From positions 124,001 to 188,000 of the forward strand of contig JAGFMI010000006.1 of NCBI GenBank assembly GCA_021030905.1: 64,000 bases of DNA, written 5' to 3'. Shown piece by piece: positions 47,147 through 57,777 of this stretch. The notes beneath the pieces are model-generated. The model had not been told where the DNA came from. It saw only the letters and a program-made list of their open reading frames with translations, and made no database searches. The translations under genes were made by a program, and so were the position numbers. The stretch comes from Pyrenula massariospora (Eukaryota > Ascomycota > Eurotiomycetes > Pyrenulales > Pyrenulaceae). How positions within the stretch are numbered: the first letter of the stretch is position 1; each line of letters starts with the position of its first letter.

Positions 47147-47283
47147 AATACAGAATGAATAGCTAATAAACAATATATCACGAAATAAAGCTCTAAGTTA
47201 GGTTGAAGCCTGTCTCACATGTAGTCTAAAATATTTAAAATATATATCTAGAAAGCTAATTAATATTTTGAATGCAAATAATA

Positions 47284-47331
47284 AGGAAGAAGAAGAAGAA
47301 GAGGAGGAGGAGGAGGAGGAGGAGAAGCAGA
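47284..47331 (+). repeat. GAA/GGA microsatellite
   Basis: About 48 bases of AGA then GGA triplets lie 40 bp before the ATG at 47374, probably in its leader. Length is likely variable between strains. Confidence 0.8.
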
Positions 47332-47373
47332 AGTAAGCCGACGAGAGGTCTCTTTGGCAAAGTCTGAAAACAA

Positions 47374-48660
47374 ATGGCAGACCCCAGGAACCTTTTGCGT
47401 CTCAAAAGGCCTATCGCGACGAGTGAAGCTATTTATTCCATACCTAAGCGAGGGAGAATCCTCGAGGATCATTCTCCTCGCGACTGTAATAAGCATACTC
47501 TACTGAACACAGAGCGCAGCATACTACTGCAGAAGATGACCAAAGTTTTTGGCGGGGATATCTCCTCAACCACGTTCGGTGACCTTCTGCTTTCTCTATC
47601 CGTACCATCTGAAGGTACAATCCAACCAATCCAAGACCACATTGCAGAGGAGGTCACTGCAGACACGTCCCTGCTTGCGCTCGACAGCTTTCTCAAAAAT
47701 GACAGGGCAGAGCCTGATACACATTGCTATAACCTCGACAGATTATGGAGCGCGTTTGTCAAGAACTTAAATACAAGGTCCGCAAGCCAAGTTAATATCG
47801 GGGAACTCTCGAAGCCTTCTGGTCCATTGAAAGCGAAACTCTTTGTACTTTGGAACTGTCCATCTTATAAGACTCGTCGTCCGATCGGATCGCATTCATT
47901 GGACCCTAGTTATCCGTGCCTGCTTCTACAAATCCAGAGAATCGGTTTGAATCCATCGGTGCTTACCGCAGATATGATTCCTATCCGAAAGGATCACGAG
48001 AAGAACATTCCTTGGGAAGAGTTATATACGGGATGGCAGGATATCAACCGACTCTGTCAGCAATTCACCATGACTCTCGCGAAAGAGAATCGGGTAATAT
48101 TAGTTTTGGGAAAAGAGAACTTCATCACTATCAAGGCTCTCCTCAGTGCTGACAAGTCTATCAAAGTTAACAGAGTAGATTTAGCCCTCAAGTCTTCGCA
48201 AAGCTTGTACAAGGATTTGACACACTATCTAGTCATCAAGGACTCAACCACTGGTGTTATCCGGCAATTAATCTTCTTCTCATATCATTTGGAATTTTTC
48301 CTTCACGGCGAATACAAACGTATTGGTTTATACCACGATCTGATCTGGAATGCGGCTTGCGAAATTGCTCGAGTAAACGTGCTCAAGGAGGATCTTTTCA
48401 CCTGGAGGTTCACATACAATCGTGCAGTGGAGCTGGCTACGCAGGAATGGGATCGAGAGCTGTCTATGCAGAAGTCAATACCGCACCAGACCATACCCTT
48501 GGACGATTTAGAGAAAACGTTCTCGCATATAATGAGAGAGAACCCTCAATTGGTAATCCAGCTTGAACAGACACCATCTGGAGAGAGCTACATCTCGCAG
48601 ATATTAGCCACTTGTATTCAGAGACTTAGAAAACCCGGCGTCAAAAGCTTTCTGTCTTGA
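47374..48660 (+). CDS. Orphan protein of 428 residues
   Basis: Single exon from the ATG at 47374. No signal peptide or membrane segment. The chain looks globular throughout, with hydrophobic strands at AKLFVLWNCPS (about 152), YPCLLLQIQRIGL, ENRVILVLGKENF (about 245) and RQLIFFSYHLEFFLHGEY (about 297). The strand pattern, with VLGKEN in the middle and a His-containing motif after it, faintly recalls the uracil-DNA-glycosylase fold, but the catalytic signatures are not there and I do not assign it. The Lys/Arg-rich N terminus (LKRPIATSEAIYSIPKRGR) could be a nuclear signal. It lies next to the tRNA-like locus and in divergent arrangement to Dml1. Confidence 0.75.
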   Translation: MADPRNLLRLKRPIATSEAIYSIPKRGRILEDHSPRDCNKHTLLNTERSILLQKMTKVFGGDISSTTFGDLLLSLSVPSEGTIQPIQDHIAEEVTADTSLLALDSFLKNDRAEPDTHCYNLDRLWSAFVKNLNTRSASQVNIGELSKPSGPLKAKLFVLWNCPSYKTRRPIGSHSLDPSYPCLLLQIQRIGLNPSVLTADMIPIRKDHEKNIPWEELYTGWQDINRLCQQFTMTLAKENRVILVLGKENFITIKALLSADKSIKVNRVDLALKSSQSLYKDLTHYLVIKDSTTGVIRQLIFFSYHLEFFLHGEYKRIGLYHDLIWNAACEIARVNVLKEDLFTWRFTYNRAVELATQEWDRELSMQKSIPHQTIPLDDLEKTFSHIMRENPQLVIQLEQTPSGESYISQILATCIQRLRKPGVKSFLS

Positions 48661-49024
48661 GTGAACATACCGCCACGGTATAGGTTAAAGCGGCAGATCT
48701 GGGTGATGGGCGAGGTGAGCGGGATTGCGGCAGGTTTTTTTCCTCCCTGGCCGCCAAGACATACAGTGATTAGCAACGCGCTCCCTGCAGCGGCGCCTTG
48801 CAAGCGCGATCTGCGTGTTTACTTGTCTCCCGTGTGCTCCGCTTCCTCGCCAAACTTTCGCCTGAGCAAAAGGATCCCTACCACCAACACGCACCTTAAC
48901 TTTGTGCGCTCGCCAAATCTGACTCTTCAAACCACATTTGAACCTCTCCTAAAAGATCAGTGCTATTTGAGCCTTGCGAAGATGTAAATGCTTCTCTGAA
49001 GCCCCTGAGCTGACTTTGTTCCCC
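48661..49024. other. Intergenic
   Basis: Compact 364 bp spacer serving as promoter of the Cut12-type gene; nothing else seen. Confidence 0.6.
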
Positions 49025-51766
49025 ATGGATCCCCCTAGTTCGTTCATGGTTCCCTCGGTGCCGGGCCAGCCCCTCCAACCTGCATCGCCAGAGCGCATCA
49101 ATCAGAATCGGGTGCCACAGTCCCCGTCTATGGCTGATACCCTGAAGCTTGAGACAAGACACCACCGACAGAGCTCCGATGTGCAGTCAAAGGTAGCTTT
49201 TCTCAACTCCTTGGCCCGACCAGGGACCCCGAGCACTCCGACCCTGCAGCCTCAATCGACATCGGCATCGGCTGCTCTGCAGCGCGCCATCCTCGGAAGA
49301 GAAGAAGCTGAAAATGGATTATGCGCGGCCAATGCAAAATTGGGGGAAGCAGAGACAAGAGAACGAAAAATTAGTGAGAGAGTGGAGAGCCTGATGGAAG
49401 ACCTACAGTCCAATAAGGAAAGGCAGGCGCACGAACGACAAGTGTTCGAGAAAGAAGTAAGAAAGTCGCGCAAAGATGCGTTCAGAGCTGGTTCGGCTCT
49501 GGTAAAGCTACAGGAAGAGCTGAAGGAAGCTCGTACCGAAAATTGGAATACAAAGCAGGAACTTCAAAGGGAAAGGAATGACAAGGAGGTCGCCAAGCAG
49601 GAAGCTTTCGAGCGTGCTTATACGCTCTCAAGTATGATGGAGGAGACCGAATCTCTCAAGGAAAAGATGCGGAGTATGCAAGCGGAGTTGGAAGCTGAGC
49701 GCCTTAACCGACAGGCTGAGGAGTTGCAAGAAAATACGGTCATACATTCGGTCACTGGTGAAGGAATTGACCTCGCCGCTAATTCGCCTTCATCAGCAGA
49801 GCCTTCGACCCAACGACACGAAAGCCCTTCACCGGTCTCATCATTTCCAGTCTCTACGCCAGCCTCTATCGAACAGCAAGATTCGTTAGAAGAGATAACA
49901 AAACTCAACGAACTTGTCAAGGTTCTCAATTCAAGAATTGAAATGAGAGACTTGGAACTGAAAAAGAAAACTGAGGCGGAGCATGTATACCTCAAAGAGC
50001 AACAAAAACAAAAGGCTGGGCAACGAACCCGAGAATCGCGCGTGAAAAAGAGACTTGTTGAAGCTGGCCGACTGGCTCGACATATGAAATGTCAGAGGAG
50101 ATATGAACACTTCGAAGAGGACTATGGTTTCAGCGACAACGATCTACTGGAGCTCAACTTATGGCTACATGCCTCTCCAAACTCCCCCGATTTACAATAT
50201 CATACAAAAGCTAAAGGTGTCTTTCGCGCTCTTGTGGCCGTCGGGAATGCGCAGGTGCCTGCTGGCATGACTCTAGAAGAGGCAAAAGAAGCCGGACTCA
50301 AGTATCAAGACCTTATGACGCCTCAAGAACGACGAGCTAGAGACGAGCTTGCGAAGCGAGAAGGGCGCAAATTTTGGAAGGTGCTCAACAAAACTGGAGT
50401 GCAGCGAAAGCATGTAAAGGCGCTTTTGGATTGCGCAAGCCATCCAGAGAAATGGCAGAGGCCAGCCTATAAGCGGACCGTAAAAGCCCTTGTGGATCTC
50501 AAGAAGCTGGACATGAATCTCATGCTGGACGACAATTTGACTATTGCCAATTACCTTCGATTGCCCATCCCTGCGGATTTCGAGCCTGGGGTTGAAAGCA
50601 TGTGGGAGCTTCTAGAGGAGATTCTTCAGATTAACGAGCATGATAAGAGCGGCGATATACGCTTGGCTGGCCTAGATGTATCAGATGAAGAGGAGCAGCA
50701 TGGAGAATCTGAGACGGCTGTCGAGCCGACTGTTGAATCGGATCAGCCCGCTGTTGTGCACTCACCGACATCTGGAACTTTTCGAGTACTGAAGGGCCCA
50801 GAAGTCGCTGCAAACCAAGGCAAAGAGACTTCAACGGAACAACTGAAACGTGATGAGCTGGAGCCCGTTGCTATTGAATCTGAGCGGAAAGCGACTGAAC
50901 AGGCTACGGGCAAAAACCTTGATACTGCAGAGCCCGGATTGAGTGAAGGAGAGCCTGTCCTTAAGACAATGGAAGCGGTTCAATTGCTAGAGACGAGCAA
51001 AATAGAGAAATCTGGAGATACTCCGCGACAGTCACAACTTGAAGAAGTCAAAGACTCTATACCATCAAATAGCTCCCCAGCACCTATTGCAGCTGAAGAA
51101 GCTCCCGACGCAACCCTGGAAGTTCAACAGGCTCACGACGCTGGCGACGATGACACAGCACTCGAGTCCGGCGACAATACCGAAATACCCCTTGATGACC
51201 GAGACGAAGACCTCACTTTTCAACCAGCATACCTTCAAAGTCTGACATCAGCCCTTCCTCTCGACCCGCAAGGTTCCCCAATCCGCATGGTCCCGCCATC
51301 ACCTGCTGCACCTGAAACCCCAACCCCACAACACAAGCCCCGCAACGTCGCGACCAGCTCTCCATCAGGCTCTCCACGGCCTTCTTCGACACCAACCCTC
51401 TCACCACCCAAACCTTCCACCACCGCCCGTCCGCTGTCCTTCCACTCCACCACCACGACACACACCACGACCGTCCCCCTCCGCGGCCTCGACTCCCCAA
51501 TCAACCTCCCCACCACCAATCACACCAACGAGGAAGTACTGCCTGGGACACCGATCAGCAGAGACGCGGCGCTCGCGCAGATCCGGGCGAGGCGGGACCG
51601 CGCGAGGAGCGTGGTGCTCAAGGATTCGAAGAGTGCCCCTGGCACGCCAGCGAGGAGGGGGTTGGTGGGCGGGTTGGTGAATGGGAGCAAGAGTGTCGGG
51701 AGGGAGGGGGCGAGGGGAGGGGTTAATGGGGGGAGGGAGTTTAGTGTTCGGAGTAATGCTTTTTGA
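49025..51766 (+). CDS. cut12: Cut12-type spindle pole body protein
   Basis: Single exon of 913 codons; the ATG at 49025 has a strong context (CCCCATGGAT). Upstream in-frame sequence back to 48974 has no ATG. Residues about 82-238 form the Cut12 coiled coil (LQRAILGREEAENGLCAAN; ERQAHERQVFEKEVRKSRKD; AKQEAFERAYTLSSMMEE), with a second coil near 285-345. About 340-545 is a globular basic region I do not recognise (RRYEHFEEDYGFSDNDLLEL; KREGRKFWKVLNKTGVQRKH). The rest is acidic then Pro/Ser/Thr-rich, ending with the conserved block PISRDAALAQIRARRDRARS. In fission yeast Cut12 sits at the spindle pole and controls bipolar spindle formation through Polo kinase. The family call rests on the coil and C-terminal block from memory. 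Confidence 0.83.
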   Translation: MDPPSSFMVPSVPGQPLQPASPERINQNRVPQSPSMADTLKLETRHHRQSSDVQSKVAFLNSLARPGTPSTPTLQPQSTSASAALQRAILGREEAENGLCAANAKLGEAETRERKISERVESLMEDLQSNKERQAHERQVFEKEVRKSRKDAFRAGSALVKLQEELKEARTENWNTKQELQRERNDKEVAKQEAFERAYTLSSMMEETESLKEKMRSMQAELEAERLNRQAEELQENTVIHSVTGEGIDLAANSPSSAEPSTQRHESPSPVSSFPVSTPASIEQQDSLEEITKLNELVKVLNSRIEMRDLELKKKTEAEHVYLKEQQKQKAGQRTRESRVKKRLVEAGRLARHMKCQRRYEHFEEDYGFSDNDLLELNLWLHASPNSPDLQYHTKAKGVFRALVAVGNAQVPAGMTLEEAKEAGLKYQDLMTPQERRARDELAKREGRKFWKVLNKTGVQRKHVKALLDCASHPEKWQRPAYKRTVKALVDLKKLDMNLMLDDNLTIANYLRLPIPADFEPGVESMWELLEEILQINEHDKSGDIRLAGLDVSDEEEQHGESETAVEPTVESDQPAVVHSPTSGTFRVLKGPEVAANQGKETSTEQLKRDELEPVAIESERKATEQATGKNLDTAEPGLSEGEPVLKTMEAVQLLETSKIEKSGDTPRQSQLEEVKDSIPSNSSPAPIAAEEAPDATLEVQQAHDAGDDDTALESGDNTEIPLDDRDEDLTFQPAYLQSLTSALPLDPQGSPIRMVPPSPAAPETPTPQHKPRNVATSSPSGSPRPSSTPTLSPPKPSTTARPLSFHSTTTTHTTTVPLRGLDSPINLPTTNHTNEEVLPGTPISRDAALAQIRARRDRARSVVLKDSKSAPGTPARRGLVGGLVNGSKSVGREGARGGVNGGREFSVRSNAF

Positions 51767-52200
51767 TGAGGGGGGAGGGAGGGGAGATGGGAGGGGAGAA
51801 TTGGTGGAGGGGTGGAGGGGGGTGTAAATTCATTGTAGGAGAGGGGAAAGGGGGGAAGGGAGGGCGTTGTTCTATCCTTATTGCAATGAAATAATTGTGC
51901 TCTGGGAGAGGGTTAGGGCTGCTTGTTGCGAGAATTGTCAAGTTTTAGCAGCATCGAAGATGGTCGCCGTACGGTGGCCTTGCATTTGTCCCGCGTAATG
52001 TCACTTGCACCAGCAGAGCTATGCTCTGTAGGTAGGTACCTAGGTAGGTAATGAATATATCGAGCTGAGATCTTATATTTTCTTCCCTTCTTCAATTGCA
52101 AGCTACCTCCGAGGCAAACGTAGCCCGCCTCCTGTACAGTACAGTAACAATCTGATGCTATAATGGTGATGTAGCTATTCCTTCACTAGGGTACCTAGTT
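51767..52200. other. Convergent intergenic spacer, G-rich then palindromic
   Basis: The first 90 bases carry many runs of three to six G on the plus strand (about 51768-51860), a G-quadruplex-capable 3' flank. TAGGTAGGTACCTAGGTAGGTA near 52028-52050 is an imperfect palindrome, able to form a hairpin. No gene seen. Confidence 0.5.
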
Positions 52201-52785
52201 CTAGTTCTGCTCCCCGCCGCCCTCCTTCGACAGCTCGTCGATGTTCTTCTCCAGCTCGGTGAGGTGCTTTTTCTGGGCTTCGAGTTTGGCTTTGAGGTCG
52301 AGGAGTCTGGGTAGGTTGGGTTGGGGGTTAGGTTTTGGGGGTTTGATTTGGGTAGGGAAGGGGGGAGTGGGAAGGGGACGGACTTTTGACGCTCTTGCTC
52401 CTTGATGAATTTGTTTTCGTTGGCTGCTTCGCGTTTTTGGAAGGAGTCGCTAAGGGGGGAAGGAGCGGGAGGTTAGCTGTTTGTTTACTTGTTTGCTTGA
52501 GAGGTGGGTTTGGGGGTCTGGGAAAAGGGGAATGGGAATGGGAATGGACTGTGTCTGGTAGTTGTTCGTGCCCGCGGCTGATGCAGAGGAAACAGGGCCA
52601 GGCATGCATGCGGCTCTTCTAGGTGTGTCTGTGTGAAGGAAATGGTCATACCTCGCGGCAACACCGCCCGACCTCGTCGCTCCGGTGTCTCCTTCACCCA
52701 TCCTGGGAACAGCGGCGGAGAATGATCTAGCGGTTCGGGCAGGCGTGTTGACTCTCGTGAGTCTGAGTAGGGATTGTCTGATCAT
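52201..52785 (-). CDS. inh1: Mitochondrial F1F0-ATPase inhibitor (IF1)
   Basis: Exons 52785-52652, 52449-52384 and 52306-52201 join to 306 nt (101 residues); introns are 202 and 77 nt. The second donor (GTCCGT) is unusual, but the intron has CCTAACC and the frame closes. The N terminus is a mitochondrial presequence rich in Arg/Leu/Ser (MIRQSLLRLTRVNTPARTAR). The inhibitory segment is RMGEGDTGATRSGG then DSFQKREAANENKFIKEQER, followed by the dimerising coiled coil (LDLKAKLEAQKKHLTELEKN). IF1 binds the catalytic head of ATP synthase in the matrix and stops ATP hydrolysis when the proton gradient falls. Length fits other fungal IF1 proteins. Confidence 0.93.
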
Positions 52786-53565
52786 AGTTGTGAGGAGCGA
52801 GAGTTCAGGTGTCGGGATTGAAAGCAGGTTTTCTGGTCACTGGACTTGGGAGGGGATGAAGGGAAGCTTGTTGGAGGAGCTGTGATTGGTTTGTTTGGCC
52901 GGCAAAGTCTTCGTCATAGGCGGTAGCGCTTTGAGTAGCTGTGGGCAGCCGTAGCGTGTGAAGCGATTTGATGGGTGAAATTCACATGTTCGGAGGTCTT
53001 GTATTTACGTGAAAGCCCGTTCATTTGACGTTTTTGGCTTGAATATAGGATCAACGTTCTACAGTCTCTACAACTTCTCATGATGAAAAGTGGTGTACGG
53101 AGTATATGTAAAACATGACCTTATTGGGCAGCTACTCAGTGGGCGGCGAGTGGTGGTTCGGAGAAGAGAGTTTTGGTTGCTGGGGAGTCCGGCATAGGCA
53201 ATACGAAAGCGTACTTTGCGAGTTGCGCGTCCTTCCTTATCATTAATAGTAACACAGTACTGCTATTTCAACCAAGATATCTCTGAAATCGAGGCTGTGC
53301 TCCATCTCACGGCCGTGATCCGACTTTTTGTTGGAAATTGCTCTCCGTCGATTGTCACCGCTTCAGCCGCGCTAGACCCGAACCAGGAACGCCTCTTCCG
53401 CCCACAATTTCAGTTGGCGATCCCCTGCCGTACCACAACCACTCCCTCAAAACAACAACTCTGTTGCCCGTGCTTTTCAAGGGGTGATCATCTCGAGATT
53501 GCGACTGTTGCTCTTGAAACTACCACGGGCTCGCTTTTTGGACCTCCTACGACATTTGAAATAAG
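52786..53565. other. Intergenic and 5' leader of 14-3-3 gene
   Basis: Divergent promoter region between IF1 and 14-3-3. The open frame at 53216-53569 lies in what is probably the untranslated first exon. Confidence 0.5.
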
Positions 53566-53874
53566 GTAAGACCCCTCTGTATTTTCTGCCTGCCTACGTC
53601 ACAAGGGGCCTGCGGGTCTGCCCTCTCACGGTCAATACCACTCTCAGTCAGCGCAAACATGTGTGACCCAGCGAAACTCTAATGCATTTTCTTTGAGAGA
53701 CTTGGGACAAGGGAAGAGAATCTGTGTCTTCTCAAATGAGCCAAAAAGCACGAAGACTGGCGTGCCTCTCATGACAGTCAACGTGATCAGCCGCTCTTTC
53801 CCCTGACCATCGCGCTGCCAACTCATTACTGCTCAAATATGCCTAAATTACTTATACTAACGCTCGTTTCTAGA
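53566..53874 (+). other. Probable 5'UTR intron of 14-3-3 gene (309 nt)
   Basis: Donor GTAAGA at 53566, a perfect TACTAAC branch site at 53856-53862 and acceptor TTTCTAG ending at 53874, only 30 bases before the ATG. All three signals are at consensus. Confidence 0.65.
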
Positions 53875-53904
53875 GAGTGACCTCTTAAACTTGAAATCGT
53901 CATC

Positions 53905-54911
53905 ATGGGTGTCGAGGAGTCCGTTTACCTGGCGAAGTTGGCCGAGCAGGCCGAACGATATGAGGGTTTGTTATTGGAGTCAAAAGATATGAACACATAG
54001 CTGAATATAAACAGAGATGGTGGAGAACATGAAGGTCGTTGCATCTGCAGACCAAGAGCTCTCTGTTGAGGAACGGAATCTCCTGTCCGTCGCCTACAAA
54101 AATGTTATTGGCGCTCGCCGTGCATCGTGGAGGATCGTCACATCCATCGAACAGAAAGAGGAATCGAAAGGCAACGAGTCTCAGGTCAAGCTCATTAAAG
54201 ACTACCGCCAGGCCATTGAGGCCGAGTTAGCAAAGATCTGCGAAGACATTTTGGAAGTTCTAGACAAGCACCTGATCGCCTCTGCTCAGACTGGCGAGTC
54301 CAAGGTCTTCTACCACAAGATGTTTGTCATTTGATCTAGCTTGCGAACTCTAGCTGACAGGCCTCTCAGGAAGGGCGACTACCACCGGTACCTCGCCGAA
54401 TTTGCGCTGGGTGGCAAGCGTAAGGAGTCTGCAGACAAATCGCTTGAAGCATACAAGAATGCCACCGAGGTCGCCGCCACCGATTTGGCCCCTACACATC
54501 CCATTCGTCTTGGTCTCGCTCTGAACTTCTCCGTCTTCTACTACGAGATCCTCAATTCACCAGATCAAGCTTGCCATCTCGCCAAACAAGCCTTCGATGA
54601 CGCTATTGCTGGTATGTTGGGTCACTGAATTGTACAATACGAAGCTAATGAGATCTCCGAATAGAGCTTGACACGTTAAGTGAAGAGAGTTACAAAGACT
54701 CTACACTCATTATGCAATTGTTGAGGGACAACTTGGTGAGTTACCACAGTGACCCTATGCTCTTGTGATCTAACCAGAACAGACGTTGTGGACATCCTCC
54801 GAGGCAGAGCCTCAAGGCGAGAGCAGTGCACCCCCTGCTGAAGCGAAGGAACCTGCAGAGGAGCCTGCGGCCGCGCCCGCCGCAGAGGCCGAGAAGCCTG
54901 CTGAACCCTAG
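53905..54911 (+). CDS. 14-3-3 protein
   Basis: Five exons, 53905-53965, 54015-54321, 54370-54611, 54665-54735 and 54783-54911, join to 810 nt (269 residues); introns are 47-53 nt. Family signatures are complete: [74 protein letters not shown] and [17 protein letters not shown]. The basic phosphopeptide pocket residues (Lys, two Arg, Tyr of the family) fall within these segments. The tail is Glu/Ala/Pro-rich ([20 protein letters not shown]). 14-3-3 dimers bind phosphoserine/threonine clients in the cytosol and affect cell cycle, polarity and metabolism. It appears intact. Confidence 0.97.
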
Positions 54912-55130
54912 GCGGACAGCATGCGGTTCTGGAACAAACATTGAGGGGGGCTTTGCAAATCTTAGATCACGAGATGTAGGTGGCAGTGGCGCTGGAAAGG
55001 GCGGTTGCGATACCTCGTAGATTCACAAGCTATGAATTTTAGGCTGGTATCGTATGGTCATTGGCACGCACATCAACAACTGTGTATCTCTTTACCATAT
55101 GCTCTCTCACACACAGCTCTCTGCCGAGGT

Positions 55131-55540
55131 AGACAAGACAAAGACATTAGCAATCATACACAGTTTTGACTTTTCTCTTTTCTTCCATTAGACATTTTGT
55201 GTGAAGGTAACTTCTGCGATTCTCACTTTTATTCCGCTATACTGCATAAGGGGGAGACACGCTTCTTTTGACATTTTTTCTACTCTATTTCTCCTGAACA
55301 TCCTGCATCGGGAAGAGCATCTCCGCCAAACGTCTATTCATCAATTTAGACAAGACGAAGGCTTTGGCAATCATACACAGTTTTACCTTCCCCTCTTCCC
55401 CCCATTGGACATTACATATGATGGTAACTGGCTTCTTCTACATTTTTCACTTTTCTTTCTCTGCAGTAAACTTCTCCCAAACCTTCCTGAATGGCATTAA
55501 AAGGGCATCTCTATTCATCAATGCTCTTCTATTCATACAC
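55131..55540 (+). repeat. Diverged tandem duplication, unit about 217 bp
   Basis: The block starting AGACAAGACAAAGACATTAG at 55131 recurs at 55348 as AGACAAGACGAAGGCTTTGG. Both continue with GCAATCATACACAGTTTT, a T/C-rich run, a CATT(A/G)GACATT motif and GGTAACT. A second shared block (GGGCATCTC or GAGCATCTC, then CTATTCATCAAT) closes each unit. The whole lies in the 3' flank of the 14-3-3 gene. Confidence 0.75.
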
Positions 55541-57777
55541 GACAAAGATATACATATCCCCCAACTCCCCTTTACAAGCCATCCTACCTCCTGTATTATA
55601 CGTTCTACGTTCGAACCCGCCAATCTCGCGGGGCATGGTTAGGTTGGTTCTACGTTCAGCTGCTATCTTGGCCACGGCTTGGTATGTACTGTGCCGTGCG
55701 TTCTATCTTGTCCAGGGGAAGTTGTGCAGGGGAGTTTTTGGGGTGGGATTTTGACATGGGGGGTTTTTGGGGGGGCATTTTTACATAGATGTTTTGGGTT
55801 AGGTGGGTGTTTTGAGTTGGTGTGATATTGCTTGGTTGCTTGATTGCATGTTGAACTTTTAGGGAGACACCTTGTGGGGCTGGTTGAAGGAGTACAGTGG
55901 GCTGAGGAGGGCGGAGTGGTTGGGTTCTGGACGGAGGAGTGGTTGGGTGGGTGTTGATTTCATAGGGAGACGTCACGTCATGTTTTGTTCCATTGCCACG
56001 AGGAGATGACAGCCGGAGGACGTGTCCTACCCTAGCTGATCTGTGGGGGGAATCGAATGGCTGGGGAGTTTGGGAGGATGGGATGCGGGAAAACGAGGCT
56101 TTGTGTCCTGAGGAAGGGTTGCTTCATGTGGGAGTAGAGTGGAGGAGGGGGGAGGCGCTGTTGGTGAAGCACGTGATGTGGTGGTAAGGCTGTTTGACAG
56201 ATATCTATGGGTCTTCTTACGAGTTGATTTTGTCCCGTACTGGGGTGAGGAGGATGGGAGATGGAGAACGCTCTGATTCTGAGAGCAGCTGCCTCATCCA
56301 TCCATCCCTCGACCTCTTCATTACTGTCTACCTATCTACCTACTCATCAAACGGTGTAAAGCATAAGCTATCCATACACAAGTCCACCCTGCTATCTATC
56401 CAGCACCTCGCTTAACCATCCCCGGATTTTCTTTCGCTCCCCCTCGTGTATGCACGTCAGACCTGTACCATTTTCCAAGAAGCACGGAAGTACTAGTCAG
56501 TACATCTCTCAATTACGGATACGGATACAGTGCGCTGCTGTCCATCAGGGTCCAGAGAGGGTTGCTAGCGGGATAGCAATGCCAAGACGCAACGGTTCCC
56601 TGTGGCGTTTTTGTGGCTTACGTGCCAAGGGCTCACGCTTTTTCCGTCAATCGCGGGCGAGGAGCGGCGTGGCGCCAGGGGAAGGACTAGGGGGGAACGC
56701 CCAGGGGTAAAATATTTTAGGCTGTCCGGGTTGGGGAAATAGGGTCTTCTGGGCGACTGGAAATTTTGTGTAGCTGGCTTTAGGAGAGGCTTTGGGGCTT
56801 TGGGGGGCTTTGGGGAGGGTTTGGGATGAGGAAGATGAAGAGGGAATGGGTAGGTATCTGTGGTAGTATCATGGGGGAAGTCTGGGAGCACACGCATGGA
56901 GGGTACGATGGAAATTGACTTGATCGACCGGGATTGCCTTTGGTTTGCCTGCTTCTTTGCTTTGAGAGTTTTGGGGACCAGCACCGTAGCAGCGTGGGAT
57001 TGTGTGCAGGAAAGAAACACGGGCTGGAGAGGAGCCGAAAGGGACCATGCTTCTCAGGTGACAGATGCGAGATGTAGATAGTTGGATGAACAAGCGAGAC
57101 AGGGGACAAGGTAGAAGAAAGATTTCGGTGCTCTAAGATGAGTTACTGTGACTCTGTCCGTGAAATTAAGCTTTCGGGCTCGATTTGTGAGCGTCTTGAT
57201 CTTGAAGAAGTCAGGTGAGGATAGCGAAGGGCAAGGTAACATGGGTAAAGTCAAGTTTCCAGGGGCAGAGGTGGGGGATCGGGCAGCGCAGGGCAACACA
57301 AGATCTGGATCTGCGCTAGGTTGTGCCAAGACGGCGGAGGCGGGATGGAGGATAGGCATGCATATGCAGGGCAGAATAGAGCAGGGGTGGAAGCGAGTTG
57401 TGCCACCGCGCTGGAAGATTGTCACATCCAGGTTGGGGAATGTTGTACCTCGGCACGAGATTTCCAGAGGCTATCAATGGTTCATGTGGTTATGACTAGA
57501 AGACAGAACTGTCATGGGTACAAAGACAAAGAAGCTTCGACGCTTATGCGCCTGATATAGAATGTATGTAAGGTTACTCCATTCAGTTGTGATCCTAATT
57601 GAAACCAGATCACGCACCAGCTCCATTGCTTTATACTTGTAGCACCAATCATATACCTCCACTAAGCCGTTGCCGTCTTCTTCCTGCACACAACAATTCA
57701 GTCCAATGCCACTGCATGCAAACGAAAGCAAAACCGGCTATATCAAGACACCAAGTCTGCACACTCAATCACATCAC
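55541..57777. other. Gene-poor intergenic stretch
   Basis: No supported gene. G-rich patches occur at about 55736-55780 and 56794-56825. Frames at 56565-57109 (minus) are low-complexity Pro/Ser-rich and lack support. Confidence 0.5.
56794..56825 (+). other. G-quadruplex-capable, telomere-like tract
   Basis: Five runs of G (4, 6, 4, 3 and 3) are separated by CTTT, CTTT, A and TTT. This satisfies the usual G3+N1-7 quadruplex rule on the plus strand. Confidence 0.7.

Noticed and set aside
55600-55640. GGGTTCGAAC on the minus strand, like a tRNA B-box
   Set aside because: No T-stem pairing, no A-box at proper distance, no acceptor stem.
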